Source of the DNA: CAZGMJ01 sp964526785
Lineage (GTDB): Bacteria; Planctomycetota; Phycisphaerae; Sedimentisphaerales; Anaerobacaceae
Assembly (NCBI GenBank): GCA_964526785.1
Contig: CAZGMJ010000080.1
Coordinates: 1 to 22,773, forward strand
Reading direction: 5' to 3'
Length of the DNA stretch: 22,773 bases
The stretch's first letter is position 1; every line of letters begins with the position of its first letter. Positions 13,515 through 22,773 of the stretch are shown here, piece by piece. The translations under genes were made by a program, and so were the position numbers. The notes beneath the pieces were generated by a model, which was not told the origin of the DNA, did no database searches, and saw only the letters and a list, made by a program, of their open reading frames with translations.

Positions 13515-16500
13515 ATGTCGTACCCGCAAAACCGTTTCATGAAGCGTAATGTCACATCTATCATCCTGATCACAATTGTCTCGCAGATTGCCTACGGCCA
13601 TTCCTGGCAATGGCAGCAACAGGCGAAGATTCTGGCTCCGGATGGTGGTCCGGAAGACCATTTTGGATACCTTGTGGCACTGAGCGAGCATTACGGCCTG
13701 ATTAGCGCACACTTGAGTCGCGCCGATAGAGATGACAGCCCACGCGTAGGATCTGTTTACGTCGTTCGTCAAGATGGTGGCAAATGGGCCCTCTATGACA
13801 GGCTCTTTCCTCCTCTCGGCGAATCCGGAGATCATTTCGGGGCTGCTGTAGCAATCAGCGGACAATATGCAATTGTCGGTGCAGATCGGGATCGTATTAA
13901 TGGCATTGAGTCGGGATCGGCGTACATCTTCCGACAGCGCGACGATTCGTGGATTCTGGATGCCAAGCTAATCCCCCCCGATACGCTCCGCCACTGCGAT
14001 TTCGGTTTGTCTGTGTCCATCGATGGCCAGTATGCAGCAGTAGGAGCCGCGAAGCAAGGCGATCCCGATCCCGGCTCGGTCTACGTTTTTCAAAGAAGTC
14101 CGACGGCAGGATGGGTGCCGGATGATCTCGGCGGCGTGTTTCCGTACGGGAAAATAGTTCCGCCGGACGGTCAACCGGCAGACGCCTTCCGTATGGTTTC
14201 ATTGAACGGCGACCGCCTCATTGTCGGCGCATACGGTCAGGATGCCAGCGGCGGTGCATCCGGGGCAGCATACGTCTTTCGCAGAGATCCGGCCATAGGG
14301 TGGGTAGCTGATAGTGTTGCAGGTGCTTCTGTCCCTGGCAAGATTCTGCCGTATGACAACGATGCTGGAGACCATTTTGGCAAATCTGTGGCCCTGAGTG
14401 GAGACCGTGCGGCGGTCGGTGCCTGGTTGGATGACAATGAGTGCGGCCACAACGCTGGCAGCGTCTATATCTTTGAATGGGATGGGCAGAGCTGGATTCA
14501 ACAGGCCAAACTGCTTGCGGCAGACGGAGCTGCCGAAGATCACTTTGGTTACTATATTTCATTGGATGGAGATCAGCTTGGCGTGTCCGCCCATGACAAG
14601 GATGGTCAAACCGGAGCAGCATACATCTTTCGTTATGATGGCGAGCAGTGGGTTCAGGATGCGAGGCTGCGAGGTGCGGATACTGATTCCGGGGACTACT
14701 TCGGTGCAATTTCGATCTCCGGTGGCAACGCTCTGATTGGGGCATTTGGCCAAAAAGATAACGGATACAAAGCCGGCTCTGCCTATATGTTCGCAGGCAG
14801 AAAGAAAGTGTTCTTCGTGGATGACGCAGCAGCCGGTGCAGAGGATGGATCCAGTTGGAAGGATGCATTTGTTCACCTGCAGGATGCTCTAGCGCACGCA
14901 GAAGCAGGAGACGCAATATGGGTAGCCCAGGGCACCTACAGACCGGATCGCAATACTTTACAGCCGGACGGGACCGGCGATCAAGCCGCCACTTTCGAAC
15001 TCCTCGAAGGCGTGCTTCTCCAGGGTGGGTACGCGGGGATCACCGGTGTTGATCCGAATGTTAGGAATCCGCATCTCTATCCGAGCATCCTCAGCGGCGA
15101 TCTCCTTGCCAACGATTCGATCAATACCGCTGTGGATGAATTGAATTTGGATCCCTCGCGATCAGACAACAGCTTTTGCGTCATGAGTGCCAACGATCTT
15201 GACAATTCCATTACCCTGGATGGTTTTACTGTCTGTGGCGGGCACAATACCGAAGGTCTTGGCGGTGCAATTTGCAGCAATAACAGCAATATCACGATTA
15301 CAGGTTGCATCTTTCGTAACAACGTTGCCTTTCGAGGCGGTGCGTTGGCGATCCATACAAGTAACATATCGCTGACGAATTGTGTCCTGTTGGGAAATGC
15401 TGCTACGGACAATGATTCGCCTGGCGAAGCCATGGGTGGAGCTATCTGGTGTGATGATAGTACCACGCAAATCATCAATTGCACTTTCAGCCATAATCTT
15501 GCACGTCACGAAGGTTCTGTTTTGGCTGCATCGAGCAGTGATTGTTCCGTAGTCAATTCAATTCTCTGGAACAACAGCTTTCCCAGCGGTGCGAGTGGAC
15601 CATTGTATTATGATGACGACAGCACGGCTGATATAACATACAGTACCATCGAAGGAGGATGGCCCGGGGTCGGCAATATCCACAGCGACCCCATATTCGC
15701 CAATGGCCTCGGAGCGGACGCAGTAGCCGGAACATCCGATGACAACCTTCGGCTTTTGCGTGGCTCGGCATGTATTGATGCAGGTAACAACTCTGCTTTG
15801 GGCTCCGTAATTGGCACGGATCTGGATGGTAATGCACGTTTCACCGACGATCCATACACGAGCGATACCGGAATTGGTTCTGTCCCTGTGGTGGATATGG
15901 GAGCTTATGAGTTTCCGGCCTCACAGTATACGTGGCTTACCTACAGAGGACATCGATATGCCGCCTCACTGACTATCGGCACGTGGGAGCAGGTGCAGGC
16001 CGAAGCGGTTGCGGTGGGAGGTGACCTGGTGACGATCAACGATGACCAGGAGAACACATGGCTTGCTCAGCAATTTGGTAGCAGTCTACCTACACATCGA
16101 AGCGTCTGGATCGGTCTGTCTAAGGATAACGCAGCGTGGTACTGGACAAACGGCGAGCAGCCTGCATACATGAATATATGTGACTCCTGCTCCCGGCAAC
16201 CGGGTGTGCATATGTACCTGCATACCGCCGGACATCCCAGTGCAGGCAGTTGGAATTATGATTATCTGTATGACGCACAACCGACCTATTATCTGCCCGG
16301 TATCATTGAAGTTCCGGCCGATTCCGAGTGGCAGACGATCCAGGATGAACAGCATCTGACCCAGGTCAGCGGCAGTCGTGCCCAGGCACAACGCTATCGC
16401 ATATTTGTACCGTTGGGGCAAACTTATCTGAACGTTCGTTCCTATGGCGGAGATGGAGAATGTGATCTTGCCGTATGGAAGCATCCTGAAGACATTCGCA

Positions 16501-19500
16501 TATCGTCGCATGGACACACAGACGAAGAGGTACAAGTATACGCGCCGGAGAGCGGATCGTGGTATATTGAGGTCCAGACCGATACCAGTTATTCCAACGT
16601 AACCCTGATGGCAGATTTCGGTCGCGATTTGTACCTGCCGCTGGAGGTATTTGCAGACCTGAGGTGGGCAGACAGCAGGACCAACAAAGCACGACTGGAA
16701 AGAGGCCCGGGCGTCTTCTTCAACACGTATTCCCAGAAAGACCGCGGATACCGTCTAACGCTGCCGGGACAAAGCCACATTCAGGCCGCATTTGACCTGC
16801 GGACAGTGCCTGCAGAATTGAGCCTTACCGTAACCCACGCCACCGGTGTCAATCCTGCCCACGATTCAGATGGGTACGCACCAATTGATATCGTCGTCAA
16901 TGACCAGGATCGTGATGTGTTCAATGCCACTCAAGTATTGGCCAACGACTACGACGTCGCAGAGCACCACGAGCAATCATACGAATACCGCACAGATACA
17001 TTCGCCATTCCCGCGAGCATGCTGCGCGACGGCGTAAACACCCTCACGTTTGCCCTCAGCGAGTCCGCCCGTACCGGTTACCAACTGGCCGGCTTTCGCC
17101 TCCACAATGGACTGACAGCAAATCTCCGCTTCGCATCCGATGCATATGTTGTTGATGAATCCCAAGAAAAGGCTACGGTCCGCATCTTGCGTGCGGGCAG
17201 CTCCAGCGGTGTTATATCTGCAGATTATTCGACCTTCGGAATAACAGCAGAGATAGATGCCGATTTTGCAGGCAGTTCAGGGGCAATCCTGTTTGCGGAC
17301 GGGCAAACATCCCAGGTAATTGACATTCCACTGATAAATGATGATGTACTGGAAGGCAGCGAAACATTCAGCATTTGCCTCGGCCAAGGATCCGACTCCG
17401 GCAACAAAGGGTTTGATGTCCAAACGATCGTGACAATCCGGGACAACGAATCTGCACCAACTGTACTGCATGTATGCAGCAGCGCACCTCCTCAAGGAGA
17501 CGGCCTCAGTTGGGATACAGCGTTCAATGATTTGCAGGATGCCCTGTCCTATGCGAGGTATGTCGCAGAGAACGGCCTGGTGGACGTATGGGTATGTTCT
17601 GGTACATACAAGCCGGATTCTGCGAGCGGCAGTCGGTTCCAGAGCTTCCATTTGGCTAACCGTGTGGCTATTTACGGCGGTTTTGCAGGCTGGGAGCAGG
17701 AGCGCAGTCAACGCAACTGGCTTCAGAACCCCACAATTCTGAGCGGCGATTTAAGCGACGATGATCTGTTCAACCACCGGGAAGAAAACAGCGTGCATGT
17801 TGTGGTCGGTCGTGACATAAATGCCACTTCCATCCTCGACGGATTCGTCGTCACCAGCGGGAGCACCCCCTGGGGGTTCTTTGATATCAATCACGTAGGA
17901 GGCGGTTTGCTTCTTGAAGGAGGCAGTCCGATCATTCGCAACTGCGTGTTCTCGGAGAATGAGGCGACGGAAGGCGGGGGTGTATTCTGTGGTTTTGATT
18001 CAAATCCGGAAATACGAAACTGTCATTTCGTACTTAATTCTGCCGAACTGAGGCATCACTCTCTCGGCGGCGGTGGCCTCGCCATGTGGCTGAGCAACCC
18101 ATATGTGGTTAACTGTATCTTTCGGGGAAATGCCTCTGTCTGGGGAGGCGCAATTCTAGCATGGGACAGTAATCCAGTGTTGCACCATACCACGATTATT
18201 GGCAATAGGGCATATATTCCCAGGGATGTCTGGGATGCCGATGTGCCCATGGGAGGAGGCCTGTCTGCCTTAGGAAGCATGTGGGACTCGACTGTCGAAT
18301 TGCACAACTGCAACTTCAGCGACAATATCGCCCCCCAGGGCACAGAAATTGTGTTGGGCCGCAACATTACGTTGTTGGCATCTTCAAACAATGTTGGAGG
18401 AGGTGAGCAAAGCATTCTATGTGAAGGATGTGCCGACGGCATTCGTCGTCAGCAGTCTATTGACAAGCGTCCTATACGGATGACGCCGGATGGCCATTTG
18501 ACGGCGGATTCCCCCCTTATTGATGCGGCAACGACGAACGTCGGAGTGTTCGATGACGTGGATGCCGAAGCCAGGCCGGACGGACATACTTCGGACATTG
18601 GGGCCGATGAATTCATAGACTCAGATGGCGATCGGTTGCCCGATTGGTGGGAGCGGCAATACTTTGGCGAACTGGACGCTGGGGCGCCTGATGCGGATGT
18701 GGACAACGACGGGCTTCCCAACCAGCAGGAGTACGAAGTGTTCAGTAGCAATCCGACTGCAAAGCCCTACTTTGTCGATGCCGCTTTAGGCTCTGACCAC
18801 TATGATGGTCATTCATCAACGCCGAGTGGTGGAACTAAAGGACCAAAGAAGACGATAGCAGCTGCCATTCGCGCGGCTACACACGGGGACACTATTGTCG
18901 TTATGCCCGGCACCTACAAAGGGCAGGGCAATAGGCGACTCTCATTCAATGGCAAAGCCATCGTGTTGCACGCGGTGGGAGGCCCGGATTCTACCATCCT
19001 GGATGTGGAAGGCGAGGGACCGGCGTTCTTATTTGATGAAGCCGAGCCCCCTGCTATGACAGCCGTGGTTGGCTTGACGATCACAAACGGTGGAGCAGCA
19101 TTAGGTTCTGCCATACTTGTTAAAGGAACACATCCCCAGATCAGAAATTGTATCGTAACACACAATGATGGTACAGCGGTGTATTGCTGGGGTGGAGCCA
19201 TTGAGCTGGCGAACTGCACGTTCAGGAGCAATCCTGGCATCGGTCTGGCTGTCACGCACGGAAGCGTAAAATTGATCGAGGATATATACTTCCGAAATGA
19301 CGACATGGACTGTAATGACGCGCTTGTGACAGGTTCTGCCACAATAGATATCGATAGCACTTCCAGCCTGGCTTTTCGCGATAGCAGAATTCGTTGCGAG
19401 ATCTTCGGTCCCGGAAGCATATCGGTGCCAGCTGGGTCGGAACTAATCGTCGAAGCACACGGTGCAGTTGATCTGGGTGGAAGCGAAGGCAAAGGAACTA

Positions 19501-22253
19501 TAGTGTGTAATGGCCTGCTGCGCGTCCGCGATTCAGCGGGCATCAGCAACGGGCAAATGTATGTCAGTCAGGCCAGCTTTGAAAACCACGCAATCATCGA
19601 GAACAGCATTATCAAGCCGCAATCAAACATATCATTTGGCCAGTTCTTCATCGAAGATACCGTTTGTATTACGAATAATGACATTCACGCGCAAGGCGAC
19701 CGTTATTTGGATCTCGAGCCAGAGACCTTCCAGGGTGTTGTGCAGAATAATCGCATCTATCTCACGATCAAAGAAGGCCGGAACAACAGCCGGGGCGGTC
19801 TGCTCGAACTTCGTGGCAAAGACGGCCTGGCCTCGTCATCCTGCGACAATAGTTCCTTTGCCTGCCAGGCAGAACAGGTCCCCCCCTTCAGCACTGACAG
19901 TTGGACCATAGAGCGACTGGAGCTTCTCGATGACGCGAAGCTGAATTTGACCAACCGCTTTGATTTCGGTAACGGCGGACTGTCTGAAGTCCTCTACGTG
20001 AAAGAATTGGTATTGGGATCGGATTCCGTCCTGAACACGGCCTACAACCGGTTATACTACGAGCAACTGACGGGTGATGCTTCTTCCATCATCACCGTAC
20101 CGCTACTCGGCTTCTCCCTCAACAATATCGCGTTCGATAATGCAATCGAGTACAAAACACGGGTTATTCACAACAACAGCCCGATACGTACACACGTAGA
20201 ACGCATAGAAGGCCTCGAACCGGACCGCAATGGGATGATGCGCATGCGAAATTTGAAACAGCAGAATCCTACCGAGCCGCACTATCTTGATACGATACAT
20301 GCACGAGCAAAAGGCCTCTTCGCCAAAGCTAGTGAAGACGAGGTTTTGGTCCAGTTACACTACCTGTTTGAAACAAGTAACCCAAATACACGCCTGCTCG
20401 TGTATTTGTCTGAGACAGCCGACTTGTCAGGCATGGATGCCCCCCAGAATGGCGATCGATTGGTCGCCTCAATTGCTGTTCCGCCGGACGGAAGACCGGG
20501 TTCGCCGGGAAGTGGAAGATTCGCCCTATACCAGCAAGTCGTTTCCGCAGGTGATCTGGATTTCACGCGAGGCCTGCGAATACAGCTCGAACTCGTTGGG
20601 CCTCCAGGCACGAGCGTCCTGATCAACAACTGGGACCCCGGAATCCAGTGTTCATCCCGATGTGGCGATGTGGCCGGCAGCATTCCTCAACAGATCAATG
20701 CCATCGATTTTCTGGCGGTGATAACCGAATGCGGCCGGCGAATCGAAGATGTGATTCCGGCAAATGGCTCCTTTGCCGGCTGCATCGAATCGGCATTTCA
20801 CTCCATGGATGGATACGTCACCATCGAAGATGCGATGGCTATCAATTGCGTGAGCAAAGGTGTGTGCCAGTGCGGTGCGGGGGCGTTACCGTTGTCGCTC
20901 AAGCCGTTGTTATTGCCGACGCCAGCAAATCCCATGAGCGATGGTTCTGCAGGCGAATTCCCAGCCCCCCTGTTAATCATGGGTAAGGCCTACGATCCGG
21001 CAACGCAGGATTTCCTAAAAGACCGCATCTATGGACTCGGGCGAGATCTGTCTGCGGTGGGCCGGTCCTACACGCTCGCTGGTTCGCATCTCAGCGGTCG
21101 ATTAATACGCGACAGCGCCGGCACAATCTACAACCTCAACATTGGAACCGGTCTCGTCCGTCTTGAAGATGGGCGGTGCGTAGTGCCACAAAGCGAATTA
21201 GAGAGTATCACTGAGCCCCGTTACGGCCAACTGGCATCTGTGTGCGTCGGCTATTCACATGACAAGACGGACCGCCTGCAGCACCCAATTATGGATGCAG
21301 CCTTTAGCGGTCACAACACTGTCTATATTACTCCTGTTGTTGTCAGACCTTATGGCAATGCAAGCCCCGCATATTTCGCCTCGGCTAAGCTGAAACTGGT
21401 TCATGACGCAATCCCGGCTTATGAATTGGTCCAATTGTACGATGCCGTAGACCCTACCGACAATATCTTATGCAATGGGTTGCGCGAAATCGAGATCGAC
21501 ACGGCTGGCAATCTCTATGTAGCCAACGTCAGCAGCATCAACGAGGGTGATGTACTGTGGGTCTTTGATGCGCAAACGGGCGATGTCAAAGCAACACATC
21601 ATCTTACGGATGAAGGTAGCGACCTCCAAATTCCCGCCCCACGGGCGATGCACGTCTCCGATCAGGCCCAAATGCTGTTTTTGGCCTCTGCGCTTACGGA
21701 ACCGGACGCAACGAAAACAACGCTCTATGGCATCTCAATCGAAGAACTGCTCAAGCCCACTGACACCAAACCGAAGCCACAGCCTATTCCAATAGACGGC
21801 ATGGGCCATATTACAGCTATTACAGAAGATCTCCTCGACCGTGCCCTGTGGGTAACAGGATTCACCATGCGGGCCCTGCCGGACGACTCAGTAATCAGCG
21901 ACGGAACAATCCTGACACAGCGTCCCTTCTATGAGCCGTATATCTCACGCGTGCCTGTAGACGAAAAGGGGACCTCCAGTACTGTTGCTCTGGTAGACCT
22001 GGGATATGATATCGCCCTGCCGTTATCGGTATTATGCAATGAAGACGCCGGGCAAGGTTTCAGTCCGGCAGACTTCGATTCCAGTGGGCGCGTTGACTTC
22101 CGGGATCTGGCCGCATTGGCACAGTATTGGAATCCAGGGCAATTCGGCAAAACATCGGTCGACACCCGATTTGACTTGTATCCGCCCAGTCAACCTGATG
22201 GACATCTCAATCTGCGTGATCTCGCAGCTTTTGCTGACTGTTGGCTCGAATGA
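13515..22253 (+). CDS. Giant secreted multidomain surface protein (FG-GAP, beta-helix, C-type lectin, PPC, Calx-beta, dockerin-like)
   Basis: A 2912-residue exported protein. The signal peptide (RNVTSIILITIVSQIAYG) ends near residue 28. Domains in order: seven FG-GAP repeats (about 35-430, each with 'DHFG...ALSG...VGA...GSVYVF'), likely a seven-bladed propeller; beta-helix 1 (433-800); C-type-lectin-like domain (805-932, TWEQVQAEAVAVGGDLVTIN, WIGLSKD); PPC-like domain (939-1035); a beta-sandwich (1039-1196); Calx-beta (1199-1314, DDVLEGSETFSI); beta-helix 2 (1315-1700); Asp-rich calcium-type motifs (DSDGDRLPDWW, DVDNDGLPNQQEY, 1702-1740); beta-helix 3 (1751-2100); dockerin-like segment (2383-2456); propeller-like region (about 2475-2840); and a C-terminal dockerin-like pair (DFDSSGRVDFRDLAALAQYW and LNLRDLAAFADCWLE). 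No catalytic domain is seen. A glycan-binding adhesin or matrix protein is inferred. Start: ATG at 13515 with GGAAGAGAG upstream; an in-frame ATG at 13539 is the alternative. Confidence 0.92.
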   Translation: MSYPQNRFMKRNVTSIILITIVSQIAYGHSWQWQQQAKILAPDGGPEDHFGYLVALSEHYGLISAHLSRADRDDSPRVGSVYVVRQDGGKWALYDRLFPPLGESGDHFGAAVAISGQYAIVGADRDRINGIESGSAYIFRQRDDSWILDAKLIPPDTLRHCDFGLSVSIDGQYAAVGAAKQGDPDPGSVYVFQRSPTAGWVPDDLGGVFPYGKIVPPDGQPADAFRMVSLNGDRLIVGAYGQDASGGASGAAYVFRRDPAIGWVADSVAGASVPGKILPYDNDAGDHFGKSVALSGDRAAVGAWLDDNECGHNAGSVYIFEWDGQSWIQQAKLLAADGAAEDHFGYYISLDGDQLGVSAHDKDGQTGAAYIFRYDGEQWVQDARLRGADTDSGDYFGAISISGGNALIGAFGQKDNGYKAGSAYMFAGRKKVFFVDDAAAGAEDGSSWKDAFVHLQDALAHAEAGDAIWVAQGTYRPDRNTLQPDGTGDQAATFELLEGVLLQGGYAGITGVDPNVRNPHLYPSILSGDLLANDSINTAVDELNLDPSRSDNSFCVMSANDLDNSITLDGFTVCGGHNTEGLGGAICSNNSNITITGCIFRNNVAFRGGALAIHTSNISLTNCVLLGNAATDNDSPGEAMGGAIWCDDSTTQIINCTFSHNLARHEGSVLAASSSDCSVVNSILWNNSFPSGASGPLYYDDDSTADITYSTIEGGWPGVGNIHSDPIFANGLGADAVAGTSDDNLRLLRGSACIDAGNNSALGSVIGTDLDGNARFTDDPYTSDTGIGSVPVVDMGAYEFPASQYTWLTYRGHRYAASLTIGTWEQVQAEAVAVGGDLVTINDDQENTWLAQQFGSSLPTHRSVWIGLSKDNAAWYWTNGEQPAYMNICDSCSRQPGVHMYLHTAGHPSAGSWNYDYLYDAQPTYYLPGIIEVPADSEWQTIQDEQHLTQVSGSRAQAQRYRIFVPLGQTYLNVRSYGGDGECDLAVWKHPEDIRISSHGHTDEEVQVYAPESGSWYIEVQTDTSYSNVTLMADFGRDLYLPLEVFADLRWADSRTNKARLERGPGVFFNTYSQKDRGYRLTLPGQSHIQAAFDLRTVPAELSLTVTHATGVNPAHDSDGYAPIDIVVNDQDRDVFNATQVLANDYDVAEHHEQSYEYRTDTFAIPASMLRDGVNTLTFALSESARTGYQLAGFRLHNGLTANLRFASDAYVVDESQEKATVRILRAGSSSGVISADYSTFGITAEIDADFAGSSGAILFADGQTSQVIDIPLINDDVLEGSETFSICLGQGSDSGNKGFDVQTIVTIRDNESAPTVLHVCSSAPPQGDGLSWDTAFNDLQDALSYARYVAENGLVDVWVCSGTYKPDSASGSRFQSFHLANRVAIYGGFAGWEQERSQRNWLQNPTILSGDLSDDDLFNHREENSVHVVVGRDINATSILDGFVVTSGSTPWGFFDINHVGGGLLLEGGSPIIRNCVFSENEATEGGGVFCGFDSNPEIRNCHFVLNSAELRHHSLGGGGLAMWLSNPYVVNCIFRGNASVWGGAILAWDSNPVLHHTTIIGNRAYIPRDVWDADVPMGGGLSALGSMWDSTVELHNCNFSDNIAPQGTEIVLGRNITLLASSNNVGGGEQSILCEGCADGIRRQQSIDKRPIRMTPDGHLTADSPLIDAATTNVGVFDDVDAEARPDGHTSDIGADEFIDSDGDRLPDWWERQYFGELDAGAPDADVDNDGLPNQQEYEVFSSNPTAKPYFVDAALGSDHYDGHSSTPSGGTKGPKKTIAAAIRAATHGDTIVVMPGTYKGQGNRRLSFNGKAIVLHAVGGPDSTILDVEGEGPAFLFDEAEPPAMTAVVGLTITNGGAALGSAILVKGTHPQIRNCIVTHNDGTAVYCWGGAIELANCTFRSNPGIGLAVTHGSVKLIEDIYFRNDDMDCNDALVTGSATIDIDSTSSLAFRDSRIRCEIFGPGSISVPAGSELIVEAHGAVDLGGSEGKGTIVCNGLLRVRDSAGISNGQMYVSQASFENHAIIENSIIKPQSNISFGQFFIEDTVCITNNDIHAQGDRYLDLEPETFQGVVQNNRIYLTIKEGRNNSRGGLLELRGKDGLASSSCDNSSFACQAEQVPPFSTDSWTIERLELLDDAKLNLTNRFDFGNGGLSEVLYVKELVLGSDSVLNTAYNRLYYEQLTGDASSIITVPLLGFSLNNIAFDNAIEYKTRVIHNNSPIRTHVERIEGLEPDRNGMMRMRNLKQQNPTEPHYLDTIHARAKGLFAKASEDEVLVQLHYLFETSNPNTRLLVYLSETADLSGMDAPQNGDRLVASIAVPPDGRPGSPGSGRFALYQQVVSAGDLDFTRGLRIQLELVGPPGTSVLINNWDPGIQCSSRCGDVAGSIPQQINAIDFLAVITECGRRIEDVIPANGSFAGCIESAFHSMDGYVTIEDAMAINCVSKGVCQCGAGALPLSLKPLLLPTPANPMSDGSAGEFPAPLLIMGKAYDPATQDFLKDRIYGLGRDLSAVGRSYTLAGSHLSGRLIRDSAGTIYNLNIGTGLVRLEDGRCVVPQSELESITEPRYGQLASVCVGYSHDKTDRLQHPIMDAAFSGHNTVYITPVVVRPYGNASPAYFASAKLKLVHDAIPAYELVQLYDAVDPTDNILCNGLREIEIDTAGNLYVANVSSINEGDVLWVFDAQTGDVKATHHLTDEGSDLQIPAPRAMHVSDQAQMLFLASALTEPDATKTTLYGISIEELLKPTDTKPKPQPIPIDGMGHITAITEDLLDRALWVTGFTMRALPDDSVISDGTILTQRPFYEPYISRVPVDEKGTSSTVALVDLGYDIALPLSVLCNEDAGQGFSPADFDSSGRVDFRDLAALAQYWNPGQFGKTSVDTRFDLYPPSQPDGHLNLRDLAAFADCWLE

Positions 22254-22259
22254 GCCTCC

Positions 22260-22299
22260 GGAGATTCATACGCATACTACTGCTCTATGAATGGTCTCC
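22260..22299. terminator. Imperfect inverted repeat at the convergent gene junction
   Basis: GGAGATTCAT (22260-22269) pairs with ATGAATGGTCTCC (22287-22299), a 10-bp stem with a 3-nt bulge and a loop of about 17 nt. It lies just after the giant gene stop and covers the last codons of the convergent RR2 gene. No T-run follows. A bidirectional terminator is possible but weakly supported. Confidence 0.2.
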
Positions 22300-22687
22300 T
22301 CCATCGCCGCACAAGGCCGAGCTTGCATGCTTTGGAGGTCAATCCTGCGATGCTATGCACGCCAAATTTCGCGTAGACCCCCTCACGATGGCCTTCCACG
22401 GTCCGCACAGACCGCACGATCTTTGCGGCTATCTCCTGGTTGGACCATCCCATCAGCAATAGCTCAAGTACGATACGTTCATTCCGCGTTAGGCTTGCCG
22501 ACAGTTGCTGCGCCGGACCGTCATACGCCAAGGCGTGGTTCTGCACCGCTTGCTGCCAGGTTGAGGACGAGATAGGCTTTTCAAGAAGGTCCACGGCCCC
22601 GGCCTTCATGGCCGCAACCGTATCAGAGATGCTCGGACTGCTCGCCGTAACGACTAATGGCACCCATGGGGCGATCTCGCTCACCAA
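22277..22687 (-). CDS. LuxR-HTH response regulator with truncated or degenerate receiver (RR2)
   Basis: Homologous to RR1 over the second half of the receiver (SEIAPWVPLVVTA, then AGAVDLLEKP with the conserved Lys) and the complete LuxR-type helix-turn-helix (LTRNERIVLELLLMGWSNQE to TSKACKLGLV). The Asp pocket and phospho-acceptor are absent. The frame is open only back to a TAA at 22751-22753, and no ATG exists; the first usual start is TTG at 22685-22687. Upstream in-frame sequence (QQALITPVGNSFLAL) aligns loosely with the beta-3 region but has Pro where Asp should be. It is either a stand-alone degenerate regulator, a pseudogene, or joined by a frameshift to sequence beyond the window. It converges on the giant gene with 23 bp between stops. 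Confidence 0.7.
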   Translation of the reverse strand: MVSEIAPWVPLVVTASSPSISDTVAAMKAGAVDLLEKPISSSTWQQAVQNHALAYDGPAQQLSASLTRNERIVLELLLMGWSNQEIAAKIVRSVRTVEGHREGVYAKFGVHSIAGLTSKACKLGLVRRWRRPFIEQ

Positions 22688-22773
22688 AGCGAGAAAGCTG
22701 TTTCCGACAGGCGTAATAAGGGCTTGCTGAGTAGAGCTTAAGTTCTTGCTTTACAAACAGATGGGATTGGGAT

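Overview
The window looks like a bacterial chromosome from the Planctomycetota, most likely a Phycisphaerae/Sedimentisphaerales-type lineage. This is an inference. It rests on a giant secreted multidomain protein ending in a dockerin-like repeat with a terminal 'DCWLE', a Pkn-type Ser/Thr kinase fused to a helical C-terminus, a minimal pseudopilin-like protein, FixJ-like regulators, and long intergenic short-unit tandem arrays. No rRNA, tRNA, CRISPR array or intact transposon was found.

Positions 1-2550 (minus strand) hold a cluster of small nucleotidyltransferase (MNT) and HEPN genes of the toxin-antitoxin-like type. Two pairs are intact: NTase1/HEPN1 with a 4-bp ATGA overlap and NTase2/HEPN2 with a GTGA overlap. 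A third nucleotidyltransferase (NTase3) is followed only by the first residues of a HEPN protein. A HEPN-like C-terminal tail lies just beyond HEPN2. The NTase2/HEPN2 pair therefore appears to sit inside the broken third HEPN gene, and an exact 8-bp direct repeat marks both junctions.

Positions 2550-3705 contain no gene. They hold a stack of tandem arrays: twelve 21-bp units, ten octamers of one family, then two blocks of a second octamer family. The last array runs into the stop codon of the next gene. Related octamers also lie at about 956-1150 and 58-120.

Positions 3700-7615 (minus strand) are a two-gene exopolysaccharide operon: a WecA/MraY-like polyprenyl-phosphate sugar-1-phosphate transferase with an extra cytoplasmic C-terminal domain, followed by a Wzc-like chain-length determinant/BY-kinase. 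Positions 7616-9829 have no confidently coding gene. Two weak minus-strand candidates with good Shine-Dalgarno sequences, one frame-broken, suggest decayed genes.

Positions 9830-22773 look like one functional block. A FixJ-type regulator (minus) faces a plus-strand transcription unit: Ser/Thr kinase, pseudopilin-like protein (ATGA overlap) and a 2912-residue secreted protein that starts 3 nt after the pseudopilin stop. The giant protein carries seven FG-GAP repeats, three beta-helix regions, a C-type-lectin-like domain, a PPC-like domain, a Calx-beta domain and dockerin-like repeats. A second LuxR-HTH regulator, without a recognisable phospho-acceptor half of its receiver, converges on its 3' end. 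Two adjacent perfect palindromes lie between the first regulator and the kinase. The working inference is a signal-regulated surface-adhesin or matrix-binding system.
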